Below, in pieces: positions 9,284-17,519 of a DNA stretch of 44,556 bases. Source of the stretch: an uncultured Bacilli bacterium (GTDB lineage Bacteria; Bacillota_I; Bacilli_A; RF39; UBA660); assembly GCA_947624705.1 (NCBI GenBank), contig CANQLL010000003.1:1-44556 (forward strand), read 5' to 3'. Each line of letters opens with the position of its first letter. Positions within the stretch are counted from its first letter, which is position 1. The position numbers and the translations under genes are program-made. The notes below the pieces were generated by a model. The model did no database searches and had not been told where the DNA came from. It saw only the letters and a program-made list of their open reading frames with translations.

Positions 9284-10651
9284 ATGAAAAAAGAAATATT
9301 TCGGGAATATGATATAAGAGGAATTTATCCTGAGGAATTAAATGATGAAGATGCTTATACTATTGGTTTAAGTTATGGTTCATTTATTTTCGAAAAATAT
9401 AATCAAAAAGTATGTGTAGTTGGTCAAGATAATCGTTTATCTTCTCCCGCTTTAGCAACTAATTTAATCAAAGGTTTAGTAGATAGTGGTTGTGATGTTT
9501 TTGATTTAGGAGTTTGTACTACTCCCATGTTTGCCTACGCCGCCTTAAAAACTAATATTATTTTTGGTTTAATGGTTACAGCTAGTCATAATCCCAAAGA
9601 ATATAATGGTTTTAAAATGACTTTTGATAATTTAGGAATGGCTCGCGGAAAACAGATTTATGATTTTCGAGATTTTACTTTTAAAAAGGAATTTAAACAA
9701 GGCAAAGGAAATGTAACTAAATTTAATATATTACCTTATTATACTTCTTTAATAAATAGTAGTATCAAAATGAATGATAAAAAATTAAAAGTTGTTATTG
9801 ATCCCGGCAATGGTACGACTTCCCTCTTTGCTAAAGATATTTATCAAAACTTTCCTAATTTAGATATTGTAATGATTAATGATACAAGTAATCCAACGTT
9901 TCCCAATCATCATCCTGATCCTAATGTGGCGGAAAATTTAAAAATGTTACAGGCCAAAGTTTTAGAAACAAAAGCTGATATTGGCCTAGCTTACGACGGA
10001 GATGGCGATCGCTTAGGTGTTGTTAATGATCAAGGGCAAATTGTTACTACAGAATATTTAATGATTTTAATTATTCGTAGTTTAATTAATAAAGTTACTA
10101 ATAAAACTTTCTTATATGATGTTAAATGTTCAAAAGTTTTAGAAGAAGAGATCAAAAAATTAGGGGGGAATTCTTTAGAATATCGAACTGGAGCATCTTA
10201 CACAAGAGCTAAAGTTAATGAAGATAATCTCGCCTTTGGCGGGGAATATTCTGGTCATTTATTCTTTAATGACCGGTGGCCAGGAATTGATTCGGGAATT
10301 TATAATGGTCTTAGAATTTTAGAAATTCTAAGTCATTCAGATTTAAAATTAAGTCAAATGTTTAATGATCTTCCTCAATATTTAATTACCCCCGAAATTA
10401 AAATTAAAGTAGCTGATAATGAAAAGTTTTCAATTGTAAATGAAATGAAAGTTGAATATGAAAAATTAAATTATCATTTATTAGCAATTGACGGGATTAA
10501 AGTTTTTTATGAAAATGGTTGGGTATTATTAAGAGCGAGTAACACAACCCCATGCTTAACTTATCGAATCGAAGCTGATACTAAAGAAAATCAAAATGCA
10601 ATCAATAATCATTTTATGAGTTTATTGCAAAAGTATTTACTTAAGCAATAA
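9284..10651 (+). CDS. Phosphomannomutase/phosphoglucomutase
   Basis: FREYDIRGIYPEEL, VTASHNPKEYNGFKM, AYDGDGDRLGVV, FGGEYSGHLFF motifs. Confidence 0.93.
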   Translation: MKKEIFREYDIRGIYPEELNDEDAYTIGLSYGSFIFEKYNQKVCVVGQDNRLSSPALATNLIKGLVDSGCDVFDLGVCTTPMFAYAALKTNIIFGLMVTASHNPKEYNGFKMTFDNLGMARGKQIYDFRDFTFKKEFKQGKGNVTKFNILPYYTSLINSSIKMNDKKLKVVIDPGNGTTSLFAKDIYQNFPNLDIVMINDTSNPTFPNHHPDPNVAENLKMLQAKVLETKADIGLAYDGDGDRLGVVNDQGQIVTTEYLMILIIRSLINKVTNKTFLYDVKCSKVLEEEIKKLGGNSLEYRTGASYTRAKVNEDNLAFGGEYSGHLFFNDRWPGIDSGIYNGLRILEILSHSDLKLSQMFNDLPQYLITPEIKIKVADNEKFSIVNEMKVEYEKLNYHLLAIDGIKVFYENGWVLLRASNTTPCLTYRIEADTKENQNAINNHFMSLLQKYLLKQ

Positions 10652-10670
10652 ACTTTTTTATTAATTTAAA

Positions 10671-10704
10671 AAATATAAATGTTGTTTATTTTACATTTAT
10701 ATTT
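10671..10704. terminator. Bidirectional terminator between convergent genes
   Basis: AAATATAAATG ... CATTTATATTT inverted repeat between 10651 and 10735. Confidence 0.5.
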
Positions 10705-10734
10705 TAATCTAACCAAAATTAATTTCACAAAGCC

Positions 10735-13128
10735 CTATTTGATATTGATTGGATTATCTACTTCACCCGTACCGGAATATGTTAGATTATCAGTTTTTAG
10801 ATTGATAACTGGCACCACGGCTCCGATATCATTATTGGCACTGACGTAGCTTAAGGAACCTGGAGTGCTAGCATCTAACACATAAACATGGCTATTAGAA
10901 TTGTTAGGCGAGGCCGTCCAATAACCATAACTTCTTCTTAAATAATTTTGCTCGGATGCATAAGTATTATATGATAATCCTCCCATTGCTAGTTCATCAG
11001 CTGTTATTAAGCCTATTTTACTTTTATATAGTCCCCCATATGTTCTTGATTGTTTATTTTTATTTACTTGTTCCGGACATACCAGGGTTGGGGTTACATT
11101 TGTTGAATTTGAAACTAATCTCTGGTACGCTCCATAATATAAAGTTGACGTTGAACTTGTATTATCTACTCCACTTCCATAACTAATATCATTACAAAAT
11201 AAACCATATGCTATTTGTTCATCATATTCATTTAAATTTGTTTTATACCACTCTTCTAAGGCATTTTTGATTGTACTATTTGTTCCTCCATTTTCATTTG
11301 TAAAAGTTTTTGTTCCTTTATTATATGTTACTTGACACGGGGAATTTATTGGACATGAATTTCCTCCACTGGTATAGCCTACTTTTTCATGTTCAGGTGT
11401 TGATGACTGCCAAGTATAATAATTATATTTTGAATTATTTGTTAATTTATCTTTTAACATTAATCGGACTGTTCCGTCCCCATTGACTCTTAGAATGCGC
11501 CATTCTTGGTCACCAAATTTGACATAGTTATTATCTACTTGACCTCGGAAGATATAACTTGTTCCACTATCATCTTGAGTGGCGTACAATCCACTTCCCG
11601 CTTTTATTTGGGCATCTGTTAAACTTTCACCTTCTGGTGGAAATCCTTTTGTGAAGTCAGGGTTGGTTACTTTTGGATAATTGGCTATTATCCATTCATT
11701 TAATTTCATTCTTTTAAAATTGACTGTACACTCTGTATCTTTACTTGGACTAGTTATGGTTAATGTATTATTTGCTTCATTATAACTTCCATTTTGTCCA
11801 TTTGTACATGTTACTCCTTTACTTGAATCATATACATAGCCAGAATTTGGATATACTTTCATTGTTGCCGTTGTTTTATAATCTGTTGTTTTAGTAATGT
11901 TTTCTCCTTCACTTATTACATATGGACTGCCGCTACTTCCACTTCCTGTTGCCATTACATCGGCTTTTAAATTGATAACTGGCCGCACTCCGCTAGAAGT
12001 ATTATTGACAGTAACGTCGTAAAGGTAGCCACTGTTGCCGCGAAGAACATAAGCATTGCCACTACTGAAGTAGTAAGGCGACAGGCCCCACCATGGAACA
12101 CCCTTATATAAATAATTACTACTTAAAGCATATGGACTACTATAAGCAAATCCTGCATAATTCATCTCATCAGCACTTAATAAACCTATCTTTAATTTAT
12201 ATAATCCTCCATAGGTATGATATCTTGTTCCATTTACTGTTGTGGTGTCTGTATTTGAGTAACCTGTCCCTGCTGTCGGATTTGGACATATTAAAGTGGG
12301 TTGCCCATATTTTGATGAACTTTTATTTGCAACTCTTTCGTACGCTCCATAATATGTAGTACTTGCTTCACTTCCACTTGCAAAACTAGTGTCATTACAA
12401 TATGTTCCATAGGCTATTTTACTATCATAATTTCTTAAATTATTATAATACCATGTCTCTAATTGTGTTTTTACATTACTATTTGTTCCTCCATAAGTAT
12501 TACTAAAGGTTGCACTATTATTATATGTACTTTGACATGGACTACTTGTTGTACACGGAGTGCTATTATTATATGTATAACCTGTGTACATTCGAGCATT
12601 AGATGAATTATTAAATGTATAGCCACCTATATTTTCATCTAATATGATTCTTATTGTTCCATCTCCATTTATTCGCACTATTCTCCATGTCTTTTCGGCA
12701 AATTTTACATAATTATTAACATTTCCTCTAAAGTAATAACTTGTTCCAGTTTCATCAGAAGTACTAAATAAGCCACTTCCTCCAACACTATTTCCACTTG
12801 CGGGTGGTTCTCCTATGGTGAAATCTGGGGTTACGGTTTTAAGAGTATTATTTTTTAATATTTTATCTACTAAACTTCCCTCTACATATCCATTATTTGC
12901 TTTAACATTTATTTTTATTTTTTTACTAGCAGTTGTTTTAAATGCTGAATATCTTCCTGAGGAAAAGGAATACATAGCCATACTTCTATAAATAAATATA
13001 CTTAATATTGCTACTCCTATAATACTAAACATTGTTACATATTTAAATTTTTTGCTATGTATTCCTTTTCCCTGAACTTTTTTTAATTCTTTTTTATAGT
13101 TAAATGGTTTTAACTTTATTTTCTTCAT
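10735..13128 (-). CDS. Membrane-anchored surface protein with two tandem DUF6273/C-type-lectin-like modules
   Basis: N-terminal basic segment plus TM; duplicated 'GSGL(F/Y)(S/A)T.D..GTSY.FRG.V.N.YVKF....WRI(V/L)R(I/V)NGDGT(I/V)R' and '(W)W..SP...YVL..GxL..V...PVINLK'. Confidence 0.75.
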   Translation of the reverse strand: MKKIKLKPFNYKKELKKVQGKGIHSKKFKYVTMFSIIGVAILSIFIYRSMAMYSFSSGRYSAFKTTASKKIKINVKANNGYVEGSLVDKILKNNTLKTVTPDFTIGEPPASGNSVGGSGLFSTSDETGTSYYFRGNVNNYVKFAEKTWRIVRINGDGTIRIILDENIGGYTFNNSSNARMYTGYTYNNSTPCTTSSPCQSTYNNSATFSNTYGGTNSNVKTQLETWYYNNLRNYDSKIAYGTYCNDTSFASGSEASTTYYGAYERVANKSSSKYGQPTLICPNPTAGTGYSNTDTTTVNGTRYHTYGGLYKLKIGLLSADEMNYAGFAYSSPYALSSNYLYKGVPWWGLSPYYFSSGNAYVLRGNSGYLYDVTVNNTSSGVRPVINLKADVMATGSGSSGSPYVISEGENITKTTDYKTTATMKVYPNSGYVYDSSKGVTCTNGQNGSYNEANNTLTITSPSKDTECTVNFKRMKLNEWIIANYPKVTNPDFTKGFPPEGESLTDAQIKAGSGLYATQDDSGTSYIFRGQVDNNYVKFGDQEWRILRVNGDGTVRLMLKDKLTNNSKYNYYTWQSSTPEHEKVGYTSGGNSCPINSPCQVTYNKGTKTFTNENGGTNSTIKNALEEWYKTNLNEYDEQIAYGLFCNDISYGSGVDNTSSTSTLYYGAYQRLVSNSTNVTPTLVCPEQVNKNKQSRTYGGLYKSKIGLITADELAMGGLSYNTYASEQNYLRRSYGYWTASPNNSNSHVYVLDASTPGSLSYVSANNDIGAVVPVINLKTDNLTYSGTGEVDNPINIK
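10801..10960 (-). other. Candidate DGR-type variable region, C-terminal copy
   Basis: NYLRRSYGYWTASPNNSNSHVYVLDASTPGSLSYVSANNDIGAVVPVINLK; GGT TCC TTA AGC TAC GTC AGT GCC codons, GC-rich relative to the rest of the gene. Confidence 0.4.
11965..12120 (-). other. Candidate DGR-type variable region, internal copy
   Basis: NYLYKGVPWWGLSPYYFSSGNAYVLRGNSGYLYDVTVNNTSSGVRPVINLK; codons TAC TAC TTC, CGC GGC AAC, GGC TAC CTT TAC GAC. Confidence 0.45.
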
Positions 13129-13180
13129 TTTCTTTCATCTCCTATTATGTAAAGTATATTTTCTAGGTTTACATAATAAT

Positions 13181-13208
13181 ATTTTAACCCCCCCCGACTT
13201 TTTGTCAA
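13181..13208 (-). promoter_or_regulatory. Promoter of surface protein with G8 tract in the -35/-10 spacer
   Basis: Minus strand TTGACA-AAAAGTCGGGGGGGGT(16)-TAAAAT, ~50 bp upstream of the ATG at 13128. Confidence 0.7.
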
Positions 13209-13283
13209 GAAAAAGAAGCTTACTTTACACTTTTTTCTTTTGGCAAATGTTAAGCGTTAAAAAAAGAGGTAATCCCCCTTTTA

Positions 13284-13427
13284 TTAATAATAGACTATAC
13301 CAGCAAGGATTATTGCTAGTAAAATATATAAGACAATGATAAAGTATGCATTGCTGCAACCGCAATTATTGTTATTTTTCTTTTGACAAGATTTTTGTGG
13401 TTTGCAACAAGAACTTGAAGTACTCAT
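13284..13427 (-). CDS. Small Cys-rich single-TM protein (47 aa), YjcZ-like architecture
   Basis: MSTSSSCCKPQKSCQKKNNNNCGCSNAYFIIVLYILLAIILAGIVYY*; AGGAGGG RBS; absent from ORF track. Confidence 0.65.
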   Translation of the reverse strand: MSTSSSCCKPQKSCQKKNNNNCGCSNAYFIIVLYILLAIILAGIVYY

Positions 13428-13452
13428 AGGATACCCTCCTTTATTTAATTTA

Positions 13453-13542
13453 TTAGATAAATGCTCCTACAATGATTATTAAAAGTATGAATAGCACTAG
13501 GATTATTGCAGGTCCTAAGCATCCGCAGCCATTGTTGTTCAT
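13453..13542 (-). CDS. YjcZ-family-like sporulation miniprotein (29 aa)
   Basis: MNNNGCGCLGPAIILVLFILLIIIVGAFI*; AAGGAGGAA RBS; absent from ORF track. Confidence 0.7.
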   Translation of the reverse strand: MNNNGCGCLGPAIILVLFILLIIIVGAFI

Positions 13543-13666
13543 AAATCATTCCTCCTTTTTTGTCTTTTCACTAATATAGTATACGAAACCCAGAATTTGT
13601 GTGAGTATTTAGGTTGTATTTTTCGAAAATGATTGATATAATTGGTTATGTTTAGGAGGAAAATAA

Positions 13667-14692
13667 ATGAAAAAGAAAATTGTTATTTTAGGAGTTTGTA
13701 TGCTACTTGTAGCTGGTTGTGGAAAAGAAGTTCCTAAATTAAAAGACGGAAGTGAAGCAGTTGTAACACTAAAGGAAGGAAATATTAGTGCAAATGAGTT
13801 GTATAGCGAAATAAAAGATACTTATGGTTTATCAACTTTAGTTAATATGATTGATAAAAAAATCTTAGAACAAGAATATAAAGATGATTTAGAAGATGCT
13901 AAATCATCAGCTAAAACGCAAGTTGAACAAATTCAAAATCAATATGGTGATAATGCTTTAGCAGCAATTCAACAATATACTGGTTTTTCAACAATAGAAG
14001 CTTATCAAGATTATTTATATATTGCTTATTTACAAAATTTAGCTGTTGAAGATTATGCTAAAGCGCAAATAAGTGATGATCAAATTAATAAATATTATGA
14101 AGATGAAATTAAAGGTGATATTAAAGTTAGTCATATTTTAATTACTCCAGATGTAAAAGATGATATGAGTGAAGACGATAAGACTAAAGCGGAAAATAAA
14201 GCGAAAGAAGAAGCAGAAAAAATCATAAAAGAATTAAATGAAGCTGATGATAAAGCTAAAAAATTTAGTGAACTTGCTAAAAAAAGTTCTGATGATGATG
14301 CTACAAAAGATAAAGATGGCGATTTAGGTTATATCAATACCGATACTTTATCAAGCGATTATGATGGTTTTGCTGATGCTGCTTATGCTCTTAAAGATAA
14401 TGAATATACTAAAGAACCAGTAAAAACAGCGTTAGGATATCATGTTATTTTAAGAACAAAAACTAAAGAAAAAGCTAAATTAGATAAAGTTAAAGATAAA
14501 ATTATTGAAACATTATCAAGTGATTTAATTAGTAATGATGCTACAACTTCAATCAACGCTTTACAAGATATTCGTAAAAAATATGGTGTAGAAATTAAAG
14601 ATAGTGAACTTAATAAACAATATTCTAACTACATTCAAAATTCTTTAAGTAGTGCTATTGAACAAAATTCCAGTAAAAATGAGCAAGAATAA
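13667..14692 (+). CDS. prsA: PrsA-like parvulin peptidyl-prolyl isomerase lipoprotein
   Basis: Lipobox LLVAGC; KVSHILI..., AKKSSDDDATKDKDGDLGYI, KTALGYHVI parvulin motifs. Confidence 0.9.
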   Translation: MKKKIVILGVCMLLVAGCGKEVPKLKDGSEAVVTLKEGNISANELYSEIKDTYGLSTLVNMIDKKILEQEYKDDLEDAKSSAKTQVEQIQNQYGDNALAAIQQYTGFSTIEAYQDYLYIAYLQNLAVEDYAKAQISDDQINKYYEDEIKGDIKVSHILITPDVKDDMSEDDKTKAENKAKEEAEKIIKELNEADDKAKKFSELAKKSSDDDATKDKDGDLGYINTDTLSSDYDGFADAAYALKDNEYTKEPVKTALGYHVILRTKTKEKAKLDKVKDKIIETLSSDLISNDATTSINALQDIRKKYGVEIKDSELNKQYSNYIQNSLSSAIEQNSSKNEQE

Positions 14693-14716
14693 GGAACCAA
14701 TTGGTTCTTTTTTCTT
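14692..14716 (+). terminator. Rho-independent terminator after prsA-like gene
   Basis: AAGGAACCAATTGGTTCTTTTTT. Confidence 0.75.
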
Positions 14717-14768
14717 GCCTTTTTTATTTTTATTGATATAATAATCATTCTTAGAAAGAAGGAAAATT

Positions 14769-15182
14769 ATGAAATCAAAAATATTTAAAACAATTAAAAA
14801 TCCAAAACTTTATGCTTTTGGTTTAGCTAGTATTTTATCACTTAGTTCTTTAAGTGGATGCTTAAACCAAGATACTAATACTGAAATAATTAATAATGAA
14901 AATCAAATTACAAATGATGAACAAATAGAACCTATAACTAAAACTTTTAATCCGGGTGAGCATATTATTTCGGAACCTTACTTGTATAACGCAATTAGTA
15001 ATAAATATCAGCAATATCCTTATCATCCCGGTTATATTATAGTTGACATTGAACAAATTCGTAATGTTGTAACATTTTTTTATCAAAATGAAAAAACTGT
15101 AGAATGCACATCTAATGAAAATGGCGAATTTATCGAGTTTGGTACTCCAGTTGAACAAGAAAAAACTTTAACTTTAAAATAA
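14769..15182 (+). CDS. Lipoprotein, tandem family member 1 (single module)
   Basis: Lipobox SSLSGC; FNPGEHIISEP...YHPGYIIVDI...FGTPVEQEKTLTLK shared with the next two genes. Confidence 0.75.
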   Translation: MKSKIFKTIKNPKLYAFGLASILSLSSLSGCLNQDTNTEIINNENQITNDEQIEPITKTFNPGEHIISEPYLYNAISNKYQQYPYHPGYIIVDIEQIRNVVTFFYQNEKTVECTSNENGEFIEFGTPVEQEKTLTLK

Positions 15183-15212
15183 CTACCCTTTGGGGAAGTT
15201 ATTTTATTTTTA
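15183..15212 (+). terminator. Repeated terminator, copy 1
   Basis: ATAACTACCC..GGGAAGTTATTTTATTTTT; same arrangement after all three lipoprotein genes. Confidence 0.6.
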
Positions 15213-15272
15213 AAAAGATTGACTTTCTTTATGCAAATAAATATAATAATAATCACTAGAAATGAGGTATTT

Positions 15273-15941
15273 ATGATAAATTATAATTTTTTTAAGAATA
15301 ATAAATCTAAATTAGTAGCTTGTAGCTTAGCAGGGATAATGTCATTAGGAATTTCAAGTTGTAATGATAAAACTAAAGAAACAGATGCAAAGACGCCTAC
15401 GGAAAGAGTCGAGATTACAAAATTTTTTGATGTAGGAAAGCACATTATTTCTGAACCTATTGAATATAGCACTGCCAACATTAGGCAATATCATAATCAT
15501 CCAGGATATAAATGTGTTGATATAACGTTGGGTGATGGAAAATTTTACCATAGTGCTTTACTCTTTATTAATGATTATCCCGTTGATGTCAAACCAACCC
15601 TTAAAAATCAGACGTTAAATTATAATAATTTTGGTACTCCTCGAAATTATTCCGTAGTTGAAAAAAGTATAACAAATAATTGCAAAGAATTTTTACCAGG
15701 TGAACATATTTTGTTAGTCCATTTAGAGGACAAAAATATTCAAAACAACCAAATTTTTGAAACTTATGATGGTTATGAAATTATGGGTATAAGCTATGCA
15801 TCTAATTGGAATCCGATAGTTTTATATGTAAACAAAGAAAATGTTATTTGCGAAATAACTGGTTATGATAAAAACAATAATCCTGAATTTTTAAAGTTTG
15901 GTACTCCAGTTGAACAAGAAAAAACTTTAACTTTAAAATAA
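15273..15941 (+). CDS. Lipoprotein, tandem family member 2 (two modules)
   Basis: ATG at 15273 (MINYNFFKNNKSKLVACSLAG) preceded by GAGG; lipobox GISSC; near copy of member 3. Confidence 0.78.
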   Translation: MINYNFFKNNKSKLVACSLAGIMSLGISSCNDKTKETDAKTPTERVEITKFFDVGKHIISEPIEYSTANIRQYHNHPGYKCVDITLGDGKFYHSALLFINDYPVDVKPTLKNQTLNYNNFGTPRNYSVVEKSITNNCKEFLPGEHILLVHLEDKNIQNNQIFETYDGYEIMGISYASNWNPIVLYVNKENVICEITGYDKNNNPEFLKFGTPVEQEKTLTLK

Positions 15942-16028
15942 CTACCTTTTTAGGAAGTTATTTTATTTTTAAAAAGATTGACTTTCTTTATCCAAATAAA
16001 TATAATAATCACTAGAAATGAGGTATTT

Positions 16029-16700
16029 ATGATAAATTATAATTTTTTTAAGAATAATAAGTCTAAATTAGTAGCTTGTAGTTTAGCAGGAATTATGTCT
16101 TTAGGAATTTCAGGTTGTAATGATAAAACTAAAGAAACAGATACAAAGACGCCTATAGAAACAGTTGAAAATACAAAGCTTTTTGATGTTGGAAAGCATG
16201 TTGTTTCTGAACCTATTGATTATGATACTGCCAATATTAGGCAATGCCATAATCATCCGGGATATAAATGTATTGATATAACTTCGTCAGTTGGATTTTC
16301 TTTTAACTATAGTACTTTAATCTTTATTAATGATTACCCTGTTGATGTCAAACCAACACTTAAAGATAAGACCTTAAATTATAATAATTTTGGTACACCT
16401 CAAAATTATTCCGTAGTTGAAAAAAGTATAACAAATAATTGCAAAGAATTTTTACCAGGTGAACATATTTTGTTAGTCCGTTTAAAGGATAAAAATATTA
16501 AAAACAACCAAATTTTTGAGGCTTATGATGGTTATGAAATTATGGGTGTAAGCTATGCAAATAATTCTGATCCGATAGTTTTATATGTAAACAAAGAAAA
16601 TGTTATTTGTGAAATAACTGGTTATGATGAAAATAATAATCCTGAATTTTTAAAGTTTGGTACACCAGTTGAACAAGAAAAATCTTTAACTTTAAAATAA
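16029..16700 (+). CDS. Lipoprotein, tandem family member 3 (two modules)
   Basis: ATG at 16029; lipobox GISGC; highly similar to member 2 along its length. Confidence 0.78.
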   Translation: MINYNFFKNNKSKLVACSLAGIMSLGISGCNDKTKETDTKTPIETVENTKLFDVGKHVVSEPIDYDTANIRQCHNHPGYKCIDITSSVGFSFNYSTLIFINDYPVDVKPTLKDKTLNYNNFGTPQNYSVVEKSITNNCKEFLPGEHILLVRLKDKNIKNNQIFEAYDGYEIMGVSYANNSDPIVLYVNKENVICEITGYDENNNPEFLKFGTPVEQEKSLTLK

Positions 16701-16716
16701 CTACCCTTTTGGGAAG

Positions 16717-17487
16717 TTATTTTATTTTTTCAATAAAATCATTTATTTGGTCAATACTATAACCTTTTGTATATAATTTATTTTTTAAATAATATATTAA
16801 TTCTTCTTTCTTTTCATATTTCTTTTGTAATTTTTGATAAATTAAATTAGCTTCTTTATTAAAATTATTACTATCTTCTATCTTAATTTCTTGAATTAAA
16901 AAATTAGTCATTTCATTATTATATCCCTCTTTAAAAAGATAATCTTTAATTTTTCTTTTAAATATTTGTTCACTATTTTTATTAACTTTTAATCTTTTAT
17001 TAATTATTTTAACAATTTTCTCTTGCCAAATATCAGGTGATATTTGGCTTAATTTTTCTTCAATTAAATTAATATCTAAATCTTGATTAACTAAATCATT
17101 TTTAATTTTTAAAGGTCCATTTAAAGTTAAAGTTACTTTATCTTTAATGTAATATCCAATATATTTTTCTTCATCAATATAACCTTCTTTTTCTAATCTA
17201 TTAATTGTTTTATTAATAATATTTTCTGAATAATTATCTTTTTTTAAATAAGTAGTAATTTCTTTTTTAGTACGCATTTTAAAAGTTAAATATTTTAAAG
17301 ATTTATAATAACTTTCTAATTCATTATTAAAATTTTTAATTTTAATAAATTCATTTTCAGTTAATGATTTATGATTAAGTAAATTAAATTTTAAAATTAC
17401 ATCATCATATAAAGTTATTTCGGGATGATCTTTAAAAATAATTTTATATTTATTATTATTTAATTTTTGAAATTTAATTATTTGCAT
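16717..17487 (-). CDS. recX: Regulatory protein RecX
   Basis: SYYKSLKYLTFKMRTKKEITTYLKKDNY....INRLEKEGYIDEEKYIGYYIKDK; RecX three-helix repeats. Confidence 0.85.
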   Translation of the reverse strand: MQIIKFQKLNNNKYKIIFKDHPEITLYDDVILKFNLLNHKSLTENEFIKIKNFNNELESYYKSLKYLTFKMRTKKEITTYLKKDNYSENIINKTINRLEKEGYIDEEKYIGYYIKDKVTLTLNGPLKIKNDLVNQDLDINLIEEKLSQISPDIWQEKIVKIINKRLKVNKNSEQIFKRKIKDYLFKEGYNNEMTNFLIQEIKIEDSNNFNKEANLIYQKLQKKYEKKEELIYYLKNKLYTKGYSIDQINDFIEKIK

Positions 17488-17519
17488 AAAACCTCCTACT
17501 TTGAAAAAAAGAATATAAT

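Noticed and set aside
10652-10734. Searched as possible DGR template repeat next to the surface-protein gene
   Set aside because: Contains only an AT-rich hairpin terminator; no similarity to the candidate variable regions, and no reverse transcriptase ORF is in the window.
10956-11186. + strand ORF inside the surface-protein gene
   Set aside because: Antisense shadow ORF; the minus-strand frame has clear domain repeats.
12093-12359. + strand 88-aa ORF
   Set aside because: Antisense shadow of the same surface protein; low-complexity composition, no supporting RBS or family.
13141-13200. TATTAT as alternative -10 for the surface-protein promoter
   Set aside because: Would need a 21-nt spacer from TTGACA; TAAAAT at 16 nt is the better fit.
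14862-15158. - strand ORF opposite lipoprotein 1
   Set aside because: Antisense shadow; the repeated lipoprotein family supports the + strand.
15281-15551. Two - strand ORFs opposite lipoprotein 2
   Set aside because: Antisense shadows with no independent support.
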